Below, piece by piece: positions 1-11,225 of a DNA stretch of 64,000 nt. The position numbers and the translations under genes were made by a program. The notes beneath the pieces are model-generated. The model saw nothing but the letters and a program-made list of their open reading frames with translations, made no database searches and was not told the origin of the DNA. The stretch comes from Metellina segmentata (lineage: Eukaryota; Arthropoda; Arachnida; Araneae; Tetragnathidae): NCBI GenBank assembly GCA_947359465.1, contig OX375875.1, positions 61,222,697 to 61,286,696 of the forward strand, written 5' to 3'. Position 1 is the stretch's first letter. Each line of letters opens with the position of its first letter.

Positions 1-220
1 GGAATATCGAGATTAACTATCTGTCCTCTTTGCAAACTGGACGAAATGCCTGGAGACTACAACAAGGACTTAATTGAAATTCTTGATAATGTAGTTGCAA
101 ATACAGGTTATATGGTGATTTGAAAACATGTTCTATCACTTCAAACCTCTATTGGGCTGCTCGTCGACTGATGGCCGCGAAGACGCAGACGGGCATAGGA
201 TTAAAAAGTTTATTTCAAAG
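1..220 (+). other. edge fragment, possible non-LTR retroelement tail
   Basis: A frame open from the window edge to the stop near 121 contains a CPLC motif. A second frame near 150-206 reads YWAARRLMA, which resembles tails of arthropod non-LTR retroelement polyproteins. The two pieces are in different frames, so any gene is broken. Family assignment is weak and rests on impression only. Confidence 0.2.
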
Positions 221-955
221 TTATATGTAATTTAGATCATTGATTGAATCCTACTAACTTCCTCGTTCTTGAATACCACATAAGTAGATCTCTGTTTGCC
301 TCTGATTCCCTTGAAACCCATTTGAATACAACAAACAAATTTCTTGTAGCCAAACTCAAACTTGTGAATGCTCAATGAACACATCAATATGTAAATCTGT
401 GGTTGCAATACTTTTTTAAATTTTTTTGTTTCAAGTATCCATTGGTCCATATATGGAACCTCACAAGACTTCAGGTTGGTTGGGTTCTATGGCTCAAGGA
501 TCTTATTTGGGCCAAGCAGCTCCAGAAACAAGACAACGTCAAACAATGGACATACACAAGGAAAGTTATACTGACACATAAGATAAGTGTTACTGAAATA
601 AATCAGTTCAGACCACATGTTGCTAGCTCGTTGGGCAAACTCACTGAGCCACCACATTAGAAACGAAGAGGGAAACTAAAAAGTAAATGTCATTAATATT
701 ACCTTTAAGAGTCCTTAGATTTAGAGCACATTTTATGACCATTTGTCGGGATTTATACATCTTACGTTATTTTCTACTTTCCGTGAAGCTAAAGGGTCTT
801 TTTACGAAAGACGACTTTGATAAATTTTGTGATAAATGCATCTAAACTTGATAAATGCTGTGAGATTCCAACTCGTAGACGATGTAATGCTATGCTCATA
901 GCGTTTGACGTCGATGAAATATTTCCCCTCGGGACTCAGCCCCTTTTCCCCACAG

Positions 956-1040
956 AGGAACCTGTCTTCTGGTAAAAATGGAAGAATGCATCTGGTGAAA
1001 TTGGGTCGTCTTCATCGAGCTGATTTCGATCCCGGCACAG
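956..1040 (+). other. candidate internal exon (unconfirmed)
   Basis: A pyrimidine-rich tract ending in CACAG at 955 is followed by 85 bases open in one frame, and then by a near-consensus donor, CAG/GTAAGA, at 1038-1046. The 28 codons encode a basic peptide containing GRMHLVKLGRLHRADFDPG, which I do not recognise. The phase would be 0 to 1. No partner exon can be identified in the window. It could equally be a chance pairing of splice-like sites. Confidence 0.2.
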
Positions 1041-1128
1041 GTAAGATGAGCGAAGAAGGAAAACTCAAAAAAGATACTTTAGTAGGGGACATTTTACCTT
1101 CATTCAAGTAAGCAATTTCTGGCGGCTA

Positions 1129-1616
1129 CATATTTTTGCAGAAATATTCTAAATGCAAAGATGTAAAAAAATGTTTTTGCCCTTGATTGGAATGTCTAAT
1201 TTCGCCCATAACAACAATAAGGTAACTGATCACCAAGTTCACATGTGCGGGATTTAATCAATTTAATAATCGATTGGATTTAGTTGAATAAGGGTGATCG
1301 ATTTAAGAGCACAACACAAATGATAACCTAATTCTTACGCTTTATTTTCTAACAATTACATATTTTTGCAAAAAATATTCTACATGCAAAGATGCAAAAA
1401 AAATTTTTTTTTATTATTGATTGGAATGTCTCATTTTGCACATAACATAACAATAAGGTAATTAATTGATCATCAAGCTCACAAGTGTCGTATTTAATCG
1501 ATTTAATAATCGAATCGATCGAGCGAATTAATTTAACAATCAATCGGATTTAGTTGAATAAGTGTGATCGATTTTAGTGCACAACACAAGTGATAACCTA
1601 ATTCTTACGCTTTATT
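1129..1616. repeat. tandem duplication, two units
   Basis: Unit 1 (1129-1346) and unit 2 (1359-1616) both begin with CATATTTTTGCA and both end with TTCTTACGCTTTATT, with matching order in between. Unit 2 is longer because it holds an extra AT-rich stretch rich in ATCGAT-type words around 1500-1545. Neither unit codes. Confidence 0.8.
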
Positions 1617-1619
1617 AAC

Positions 1620-3050
1620 CATGGTTAAACCTAGCCCTTTAAATATTACTGCTGCTCATATGAAGTTGCAGGATTTCTACTTTTAAGAAATTATTAACTT
1701 TTCTAGGCCATTTTTTACTCTTTAAAGATTACGTTTCACTTAGATCGCAAAAGATGAACCCGTGAGTGCAGATGTGAAGAAAATTTAAAAGAATGTTTGG
1801 GTCTCAAAGATTAAGTTTTAAAAAAATCAAATTTTAGCAAATCTATGAATGTCATGTTATACATTTTTGATGACATATGACCTTGGCAAAATGTTTGTAC
1901 ATTATTAACCCACACAGAGGTTCACACGCAAATATCCATTCTGTAACCTTCCGTTTATGACTTCTAATCAGTTATAACCTTCTAAATCAATAGAATATTT
2001 TTAGGATTCTTCCAACCAATAGATGGTTATTTAATCATCATACGTATTGTGAAGTAAAAGCAATGTTACTTAGCATTCGGAGATCTCGTAACGCTCAGAG
2101 AATTAAAAGGGATTACTAATTCAAGAACGAAAGCTACTGAAAACAAACAAAGAATTGGAGTCTGATCCAATTTATACTTTGTAAACACTAACATTAATCA
2201 CATTATCAAAAATGTATAAATACATACAAAAATTACCCCCCAAACGATAAAATTGAATTTTCATTTCTAAGCTTCACAGTAAAAAGAAAGTTACAATTTA
2301 TAAATACTGGCAGGTATTAAAAAATTCCATGCTTAAATAAATTTTTCGTCGCCAACAGGACAGAGTAATCTTTAAAATTGTTAAGACATTCAAAATGTTT
2401 AAGGAATTCTATTTCCCGTCGACCCTCTTCTGCCCTTTCGGTCGTGAGTGACCACGCATTGAAAATAAATGTGAGATGGGTCAAGGAGTAAAAATGAGAA
2501 ATCACTTGCACTTTTCTACAGATGCTACCAAAGAAAAAACATTACAATGACAAAACTTCTCTAAAAAAGAACATCAAAAAGCGATTGGAAAAGAAATGTG
2601 GGAAGAAGAAAAGGACAGATCGAAATCTCGAGGCTTTAGTTTCAGATCTCGCCTGTCAAAAAGCATTCTCTAAACTTTAAGTGTTGAAATGAGCGATGCA
2701 GGGAAGAAGTAAGCATATTTCTTCAGTACCAGCCATTTCAGAGAATGTCTCATTGCATCGCATTAGTCACAATTTCAATACTATCAACAATCATACTTCG
2801 GACACTGACTTTTGAACTTCAAAAGATGGAATTTAGGTGGTTTATAGTTTTTTAAATGTTTTACAGTGGACATAGTTAGATGTGCGGCGAGAATGGTCTC
2901 AATACAAATCAAGGTTTAATTTTGCACTGAATAAAACTATATTCAGCTTTCTGAGAAAAATCCTAAACACTAGAAAGCCAAGCCAATAGCATCTGCGTTA
3001 AAGTTTCTTACAAACTAGTATCTATTAATGGCACATTTCCATACGTTATT
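1620..3050. other. unassigned AT-rich DNA
   Basis: I see no coding region, element end or RNA gene here. Open frames are short and look like chance. Confidence 0.5.
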
Positions 3051-3360
3051 ATACCATATGGCACATTTCAAATCTTATATCTGTGCTCAGGTGGCAAAAT
3101 GTTTTAAGTCACTTTTTTTTAATTTTGTGACAGACTTTAAGATTTAAGATTCAACATGTGGTTCTGTGGTTTTTGACTTATTACAATTTTCAAACCTTTG
3201 TTTTCTCATAAACTGAAAGAAAAAGACTTACGACATTTTGCCACCTTCTAAATATTAACAAAACAGACTCCAGGATGGGACTTACTCAATTTTTTGGGAA
3301 AAGTGAACATTATGCCATTTGAGCACAGATATACCATATGGCATATTTCATAACTTATAT
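3051..3360. repeat. small foldback element flanked by 30-bp direct repeats
   Basis: TATATCTGTGCTCA at 3076-3089 is mirrored by TGAGCACAGATATA at 3320-3333. Inside lies a further inverted pair: GGTGGCAAAATGT near 3090 and ACATTTTGCCACC near 3234. The outer arms are flanked by near-identical direct repeats, ATACCATATGGCAYATTTCA at 3051 and 3331. This is consistent with a MITE-like unit of about 260 bp; the class is not determined. Confidence 0.6.
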
Positions 3361-3962
3361 ACCATACTTTTTTATATTGAATATAAGATCAATGCGCACA
3401 TTTCATACTACCAAATGAAATAAAGTTAAAAGCATAAAACGCCATTTTGTTCAATTTCCAAATGTACTCTCACTGGTGTTAATTCTTACTTCTAATAAAG
3501 TTCATGATAAGACGTTCACACCTCAGTCATGTTATCATAATTAGCTCCTGAAAGTCCTTCACTTGTGTGCTCAAAGATGATTCAATACTTTTCGACTAAA
3601 CCTATCTCGGAACTAATCTCGGATACTCTTTTCTGCTCTGATTTTCGATTTTCCAGATTTCTTATTGTTTCTGTCATCATACCGCTGAAGAATTTCATTA
3701 GAGCGGTAAGAGTTCTTGTGATCTAGCAATGTTATAATTATGAACCTTACATGCAGATCCTAACTAAAACTAATTATATTTAAACTTTCCGGCAAAACAC
3801 CGAATTAATCTAGATTTGATTGTTTTTACTTAGATAGCGGTTGATTTTACTAATATCTGTTGTCATTCGCAAATATAAAAATAATGTCGATTTCTGTGCC
3901 AGGTACGTTAGTGAAATATATAGAGATGCAGTTTTAATTTGAATTGTGATAAAATGATAAAT

Positions 3963-3993
<31 letters not shown>

Positions 3994-5430
3994 GACACCA
4001 TTTTTTGATCACCCAGTAAAACTTGAAAATTCGTAGTTTTATACTCTGAGCGTCACGTAGTAGGATTGTTATTTTATTTTCCCTGCAACACACATCACTA
4101 AATCTATGGGTTCAAATGATCCTAGAAAAGATTCTATCGGTGAGGAAGATGAAAGCTGGTTATAAGCCATGAAGAGAATCTTGCGGTTTCCATGCGTGTA
4201 AACGTCACAAAGAGTTAAAGTTTAAAAAACTATAAACTGAAAATAAAAATACACAGTTCATTTGTAGATCTCTTGATACATTAATACTATAATGATATTT
4301 TAAAGAGCAATCATTTAATTACAAGATTTTACATAATCCATAACCTTAATATGATATGAAACCCTAAAAAGAGCAAAGCTAGAGTGTGTTGTAAGATATC
4401 CAGAACACAAAGCAGCTACTGTCTACTACGAGAACTGCTCCAGACACCAAGTCTGGATGGTGGCGGTCGCTACGGAAACAGGGCTCATTCATTTTGAGTA
4501 AAGTGACAGACAGATAGTAGTTAATAGTGATACTACAATGAATAACGCGCGCTAGATTTAAGCTAAGTACGCATTGTACTAAGAAGTTACTGGTAAAAAG
4601 GAATGGACAGTTTGATTTGTCAACTGTTTTAGGTTTTATGGTGCAAGGAATATATTTGAGGATGGACAAGAGAAACTTAATACTGTCTATGCTGCATCCC
4701 TACCCTTATACTTGACAACCACCTAACAATAGCTGCACATAACAATATACTACATTTTTTATATTGGAATTACTAGTTAAATATTGTTGAAAATATTTAC
4801 GTCTAGTTTGTTGCGCAGTCACCAACTCATCTCTGAAGACAATAATTCATAACAAATAATTTTAGCTATTCACATCTAATTAAATTTAAACGTGGTTCTT
4901 TTATTTGATTCCCAACTCGTTTGGCGTGCGCAAATATATCAATCGGATCTTCATTTTCCTACGACGGTTACCTAAAAAGGTCGTGTTAACTTTTGAAATT
5001 TAATTCTGCACTACCTATCAACTAGCACTGAAAGAGTGATGATTAAACAAATCAATGTAACGGATGATAGTAAACTAAGTCCTTGGAAGAGGATTAGTTA
5101 TCTTAATCTTATCTTTCCGAAATACAAAACATCAGTATTACTTAAAGACGCTCTCCGAGATGACATTTCCTAATCTCATTTGCTGTGTTCATTTTGCGAT
5201 GCAAAAAAAAAAGGTATGCGATTGGTTCTCATTCTCATAGCAACGATTTATCACAGATCGAATCACCCAGCATTGGAAAAAAAATTTATTAATCACAAAC
5301 GATGAAAAAATATTAATTTGATCTATCACCACTTAAACGACGTGTGACTAAAATAAATCTCGACAAATCGGGGGTGTTTCGTGAATGGTATTTTTTTAAT
5401 TGCCACTTCTGGTTTGAAAGGAAAGTTCTT
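3361..5430. other. unassigned, with short (TA)n tract
   Basis: A (TA)n microsatellite lies at about 3967-3992. I see nothing else that can be supported in this stretch. Confidence 0.5.
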
Positions 5431-5971
5431 CAGCAGCCATGCGTCTTGATTATTCCGTGTCGTTGTCCTTGTGTGTAATAGCGTTTGGGCCGGACATCGT
5501 CCTGGCAACAGCGGACCCCCAGACGCGAATCTGGCACGCAGCCGCGCGCTATCGATTCAGACGCAGGACCAGACAGCATTTGGATTGGAAATCCGGTCGC
5601 CCCTATCAGATGTCACTCAGCGATCATTTCTTGCGTTTGAGGCCCTTCTTTGTGCGGTGGGCATTGTTCTCCGAGTCACCCCTCAACTGCAGTCGCTTAG
5701 AATAACTATTTGGTGTGTCAGATGACGGATTCGCATTTCAAATGTGAACTAGGTGCTAGGAAGACTTTCAATAGTACCATTTCAAAATAGGCCACGAGAC
5801 GAGTTTGTATACAGCAGGGGGTGTTTTGCCAGGAAAGGCACTTTTATAGATAAGTAAAATCTATACATCGCACCCCGGCAAGAAAAGTAACACAGGTCAA
5901 AAAATAAAAAAATGATAATGGTTTGTCACTGAAAAATATGTATGAGGTGCCCCAGCGTGTTATATTACTAT

Positions 5972-6603
5972 TCTATCTATATATATAATTCGCTTACGTG
6001 GCACGCAAAAAAGACGTTATTTGTTATTGCGTTTTGGCAACATTGTACGATTGTTTGTTTACCACAAAGCCTCGCGCCTCGATTGAATTTATAGCGTTAA
6101 CGGATGAAATTTTATTGAAAAAAAATGAATTTTAGTCGAGCTGTTGCAGTTAATAATAGAAATCAAAGAAAGCGGAGGATCTTTTCAGGGCCATTTAAAA
6201 AACGGTCCTTTTCAGGGCCAACAATTATAGTTGAATAATACGCTTGCACTACAACTTCCTACTACAAACGCAATGAAAAAGTGTGGGTGGCTCAAGTACT
6301 GGGTAATTGTACACACAAATAACATGTTGGGTATTCAATTTCCAAATTAGCGCTCACATTTCGAGTCAAAATTTGCTCAGAGTTTTCATTTGAATTCTGA
6401 TTCCAGAGGTGCTGTACATACCTTTTCTAAAATACAGCAAATTTAGATTTGAAAAATATTTTTTTTTGGAATATCATATTTTGTAAACAATCCCTTCTGC
6501 TAGGACACATGTCTTCATTGATGCGAGCGAAGCGAGTATAGGTTCTCGCAGCGAAGCAATCCGGGGGTTGGCGAGCGTTAGCTAGCAGGGCCCGGGCCCC
6601 CTA
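5972..6603 (+). mobile_element. Helitron-like non-autonomous element
   Basis: The block starts TCTATCTATATATATAAT and ends with a GC-rich run of short inverted words (GCGAGCGAAGCGAG, GGGCCCGGGCCCCC) just before CTAT. This is the layout of Helitron termini: 5' TC, a 3' hairpin, then CTRR. The terminal CTRR is imperfect and no Rep/helicase protein is present. The call rests on the termini alone. Confidence 0.4.
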
Positions 6604-6623
6604 TATAATATAATAGAAGTTAC

Positions 6624-7059
6624 TTTGTTGTTTCTTATGCCTACACTGCAGACCATCGGAGTGCCAAGCCCGTCGTGGACGGCAAGAGGCGAGAGGAGTG
6701 CGGCTTCCATGCAAGTGAGCCCCATTGGGAGGAAGTCCGACTTAGCTCGAATTGTTTTAGCCTACAGATGGCAGCACATCGACACGTCTCGTTTTTACGG
6801 AGAGGTCACATTTTCACGACATTCAACCAACCTCAGGCACACAATTTAATTTTGATGCACACCCGAGACCAACTAATCCCTGGTTTGGCACCCCCAGAGG
6901 TATTGATTTATTATGGGAACTTAGAGGACTTCGTGACCACGGCAGATTTTTCGTGCAGCAGTCACCTTTAGCGTACACGGGAGTTTTCGGTCGGCTGGGA
7001 TCGAACTCATGATCAGCCAGTCACGAGCTCGACGCTCTACCGACCAGGCCACCCGGCCC
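6624..7059 (-). mobile_element. tRNA-derived SINE, family D
   Basis: The insertion is flanked by a perfect 14-bp target duplication, ATAATAGAAGTTAC, at 6610-6623 and 7060-7073. Read on the minus strand it opens with a tRNA-like head: an A-box region GGTCGGTAGAGCG and a B-box GAGTTCGATCC. The 436-bp body has no long open frame of interest. It inserted right next to the end of the Helitron-like block, within the TIR element. Confidence 0.85.
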
Positions 7060-7289
7060 ATAATAGAAGTTACCACTGTAAATACTTACCTAAAATTTAA
7101 AAGAAGCTAATACTATTTCAATATAAGTTTTATAGTATCCTTTAAGTTGATGTTTATCAAATGCTGCAATTTTGAGTTGCGTCACTTTTCTTGCCGGGGT
7201 GCGATATGATCGGCTTACAGCAGGAACTCTTAAAAAATTTACTGAACAGTTGTTTAAAGACTAATTTGTTTAGATCTGAAAAAGCCTTG

Positions 7290-7500
7290 GGGGGGGGAGC
7301 AGGGGGGAAGAGTAGCGTGTAAGAAACCGGAGGGTTGCGAGTTCGATTCTCAGTCGAACCAGACTGTCGTGTTCATGGGGGTTGGTGCCTATTAAATCTG
7401 TCGTGGCCTCAAGTGTCGTCATGTTGGCTTGGTGTAGATGTTTGGAGAGTAGGTTGAGAGCGTTGCTCCCAAACGATGTTAATATTTCTACCAGCCAACC
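7290..7500 (+). mobile_element. SINE family A, partial copy
   Basis: B-box-like GTTGCGAGTTCGATTC is followed by the family's body words AAATCTGTCGTGGCCTCA and GTTTGGAGAGT. The 3' half is missing. Confidence 0.7.
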
Positions 7501-7629
7501 TTTATTCAAAAACTATACGCATTTTGATAGTGTAATCAAAAATACCAAAAAAACAAAAAAAGCAATATGAAAACATTATTTGTCACCATCACGAAAATGA
7601 ACATTTTGTGTCTCCTAAAAAGTGTCAGT

Positions 7630-7760
7630 TCCTGATTTCTGAGATAGAAATACGCCCAAGGTTAAGTTACAGGAATCGAACCTGCACCGTCTACAACTCG
7701 CGGGTTACAGTAGGCAAACCCACTAAACTACGTCAATCCCCTGAACATGAGTTGAAGATA
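7630..7760 (-). mobile_element. SINE family B, head fragment
   Basis: On the minus strand this reads as a tRNA-like head with CGCGAGTTGTAGACGG followed by B-box CAGGTTCGATTCCTG. It resembles the copy at 20398-20640. Confidence 0.55.
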
Positions 7761-8014
7761 AGAACATTGTCTAGAGCCAGAAGACGTTCATGACGAGTGG
7801 GAAACTGATATTAACTGTAGACTAGATAACAGAATCCCTTTGCAAAGCATTTTATACATTAAATTTCAAATAATTAAGGTTCTTTCACAGGCTTTATTAA
7901 ATTATATACCCGATTGTTTTGCTAAAAAAGGGCACGTATAACTCGAAAGTAAAAAGGATATGACCTGAGCTTCTGGAACTTTCCCACTCTGAATGGCCCG
8001 GATTTTAACCAAAT

Positions 8015-8283
8015 GAACCTATACTAGAGCAGTTCGTAGCTCGGTCCTGACAAAGACCGTCGCATACACGAGGGCTGGTGCATGTTAAATCTGTCGTGGC
8101 CTCAAATGTCCCCACGTTGGTGTGGTGGGGTAGTTTGGAGAGTGGAGTGCCAACCCAGGTGTTGCCTCGTCATCTGACCGCTGTGTTATCCTCGGTTACC
8201 CTAAGGAATTGATCATGAGCCGTCGCCAATAGCCCGTTGTGTATCTCCAGTGCAACGTTAATTAACTACCTACCTCATAACCA
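8015..8283 (+). mobile_element. SINE family A copy
   Basis: The body words of the family are present in order: AAATCTGTCGTGGCCTCAAA, GGAGAGTGGAGTGCCAACCC, CGTCATCTGACCG and CAATAGCCCGTTGTG. The tRNA-like head is degenerate. Confidence 0.75.
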
Positions 8284-9007
8284 ATAGGTACGTGGTTGAA
8301 TTATAATAGCACTGGAGCAACAGAACTGGTTACCTCTCTTCACCAGTAGCCATTATTTAACTAGTACACGTTTGGTCAGGTACGTTCTATGACGCATATC
8401 ATAAAAATTGAAGAAATTGTGGCTCTCTACTAAAATAGATGTGGCACTTTTAAGTCAGGAATGTATCGAAATTGGTTACAGAACATGAAAAAGGCATCAA
8501 ACAACATTTTCCCATGGAACAAACGAAAACTACTTCTCAATGAATGAGTTTAGAATCTACGATTAATTATATAAGTTTTAATTAATTTTTTGTCACAGAG
8601 ATGACATTGTCTGACTAATTTCAAAAATCAGATCGATACCAAAGAGCATTCCTGAAAACTATTCCATTTTCGTCGCCAAACGATGAAAGTATATCCGTTA
8701 AGTTAAATCGATAGTTAGACGGTGCATAAGAAGTAAGCCGAAGAGCAAACTTGTATTCACTCATAAATCATAACTTTTCCCAACATCAAACTGAATAACG
8801 TAACTTCTAAGAACCCGGCTACCGCTTTCAATTTATGGACAAAATGGTAAGCTGAGTAAATGAAAGTTAGTTTCAATGCGAATAAAAGAGATCTTCACTT
8901 CAGAGTAAAGAAAATAAAAGAGAAATTTCACACGACCTGCCTACTTGAAATAAAAATAATTTGATCTTTTATTTTTGTATCACTATTATGATTCACTAGA
9001 AACAATA

Positions 9008-10311
9008 CAGAGGCTGGTCGCACATTTTTTAGACAGTGCAGATTGTATTCACAAAACTAAATTACATAAAAATTTTGTGTTTTAAATGTTCTATTTGATA
9101 GCCCTTATTCTGAACTATCTTTCGGCACCGTAATTTCCAGGATAATATACCCTTTTGAAGTGTCAGAAGAGGTATTCTATCCCATTCCTCCTGAACAGCT
9201 TTCCAGAGTCATGTAAGGGTTGTGGGACGACGATTGGATAATGCAGATTTTAAAAGTCCGAAAACACAAAAATGCATAGTTGATACATCGGGAGATTTAG
9301 TAAGGATATCAGTGAAGGGTATGGCCTTGATACCGGTTTTTTGTACCATTTATTTTAGGAAATTTACAGTGGATTTTGATGTGTGAATGCTAGCTTTGTC
9401 TTGATGGAGTTCCACAGATTGATGGCACTGTGGGTAAAGCGATGGTATTTCATTCAGAAAAATTGGCAATAAAATATGTTCCTAGTGGTATTTGGAGTTA
9501 ATCTTGACATTTCTTTCCACTCTCTTTATTTTTAACTTGCCATTATATGAAAAACCAGCAACAATCGTGAATCCCTTAGAAAAACTTTCTTTCGATTCTG
9601 TGAACCATGTACTTAAATTTTTTCTCCCTTTTTATGATAATAAATGGCCCTTTTTTTTCTGCAATCATTTAAATAAACCCATGATTCATCTATTGTGACA
9701 ATTTTTTTCCATTTTTCTTTGGATAAGTGTTTTTCATATAGAATTCGGCAGCGTGTCCTGCGTTCAGCGATATGCTTTGGAGAAAGACGATGCACATTGC
9801 GTTTTTTCGCCTTCTTAAGATTTAAATCAACGTTTATCATTTTGTTTACAGTGGACACCGAGCATTTTAATGATTTAGCAACTGTCCTTTGACTAGGGGG
9901 ATTTTCTTTTAACATTAAACAACGTACCTTTGCAATAGTCGAAGATGTCCGTTTCTTCCTTGGATACTTGTTTGGAATTTTTGTCCCACTTGAGGCTCCA
10001 ATTTGACGTTTTATTCCTTTCTTGTTGACGACGATATTACTTATCGACGCTTTAGATATCACAAAACCATGTCTCTCACATCGTTTTTGGATAACGGAAT
10101 ATGAATATTTCTCTTCGGAAAGAGCATAAATATAGCCTTCGAACCACTGCTTCGTTAAAAACTCCATTTTGAATAAAAACAAACCTCTCAAGCCGCAGCC
10201 GATAATTTTGACTTTTAAAAACATAGTACAACTGCAATTATTGCTTTTGCAGCAAACGATTTTTTATTACCGCTAACCAAAATCGTCTAAAAAATGTGCG
10301 AACAGCCTCTG
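9008..10311 (-). mobile_element. mariner-type DNA transposon, complete but dead
   Basis: Terminal inverted repeats of 27 bp, starting CAGAGGCTG and ending TTTTTTAGAC, lie at 9008-9034 and 10285-10311 and differ at one base. Each is flanked by TA (9006-9007 and 10312-10313), the target duplication of the IS630-Tc1-mariner superfamily. The length of 1304 bp is typical. The single gene inside runs on the minus strand and is broken. Confidence 0.92.
9062..10167 (-). pseudogene. mariner-type transposase, decayed
   Basis: The first 185 codons from the ATG at 10167 are open. They contain a helix-turn-helix region and the first catalytic motif, IVTIDESWVYLND. The rest is recognisable after frame breaks: HQDKASIH near 9405 carries the second catalytic Asp, and SPDVSTMHFCVFG near 9285 is where the third catalytic Asp should be, but His stands there. 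Two in-frame stops lie in the C-terminal half. Counting from the second Asp to the third site gives 41 residues, a DD41D-type spacing. The gene ends at a stop at 9062-9064. It cannot make an active enzyme. Confidence 0.88.
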
Positions 10312-10851
10312 TAATTCAAAGAGTAATATTGCTTAGAATCGGATCAAACTTTTGCATTAAAAATGCATAGGTTGAATGAAATTGGGTAAAATTTGCTGTA
10401 ATGATGTTTTACAGAAAAACAATTTTTTTAAAAAGGAAATCCACGATACTAAACATATGACATAGAAAGAGCTAAAAGGATCAATTTTGTCAAGAAAAAA
10501 TAGGCTTAGTTCTGATTGGTCGGCTTAGAGCGTAGAACTACGATTTGCACATCAGAGAGATGAAATGATCAAGTCGAGCATTGTTTTAAAGCGAAAATTT
10601 TGTAATTTAATTTAATTAAAAATTAATTTTGATTAAAAAATAAATTTTAGAAGTCTAGTTTACACCACTACGAAATGTTCTTCGTACAGAAGAACATATA
10701 TGTTCTTTACGCACACAGATCTAGTTAAGAACTTTAAAACAATGGAAGCACAGTCGTGTTGCGCACACGGTTGTCAAGATAAACCGAGTCAAATGGCGAC
10801 ACCCACAAATATTGCATAATTTCCCCCTCAAACAAGGAAGGAGTAGATATT

Positions 10852-11055
10852 TTAACTAACGTCACACTGGAGAAACACAACGGGCTATTGACGACGGACT
10901 GGGATCAATCCCCCAAAGGAAAGATCCGTGGACAGCACCACGTAATTTTGAACAACGGTCCGATGACGAGGCGACTCCTGAGCTGGCACCCCACTCTCCA
11001 AACTTCCCCACCACGTCAATATGGAGGAAGAAGTGGAGAGTCGTACGCGTGTAGT
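10852..11055 (-). mobile_element. SINE family A, 5'-truncated
   Basis: Minus-strand family words are present: GGAGAGTGGGGTGCCAGCTC as its complement, then the conserved 3' end CAATAGCCCGTTGTG. The tRNA-like head is missing. Confidence 0.75.
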
Positions 11056-11130
11056 GTTACGCAGTATGCAAATTGAACTATATGCTGTTTGCAAATATAC
11101 TAACGTTATTATTGTTGGCATGTATTTTTT

Positions 11131-11225
11131 AATCTCTCTATATTAAAAAAAAAGTTACCGTCGCCGCCGCAGGATTGAAAACTGTGTTGTTTAGCTCGAT
11201 TCGATACGGTTTCCCTAGAAAGTTC
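11131..11225. repeat. dispersed repeat, copy 1 of 2
   Basis: About 95 bp starting AATCTCTCTATATTAAA and containing GCCGCCGCAGGATTGAAAAC recurs in the same orientation at 14662-14755. A 5' TC followed by a TATA-rich run could be a Helitron-type terminus, but no 3' end is identified. Confidence 0.65.

Larger units (their letters stand above)
5867..7205. mobile_element. TIR element with nested insertions
   Basis: A 22-bp sequence beginning ATCGCACCCCGG and ending AAAAGT at 5867-5888 is mirrored exactly at 7184-7205, and weaker similarity continues inward for about 17 bp. No transposase is seen between the arms. Most of the interior is later insertions: a Helitron-like block and a SINE. The original unit was therefore a short non-autonomous DNA transposon of about 250 bp. 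No target duplication is clear, so the superfamily is open. Confidence 0.6.

Noticed and set aside
5439..5725. Two overlapping open frames in a GC-richer patch
   Set aside because: No recognisable domain, overlapping frames of similar length, and no splice or promoter support; treated as chance.
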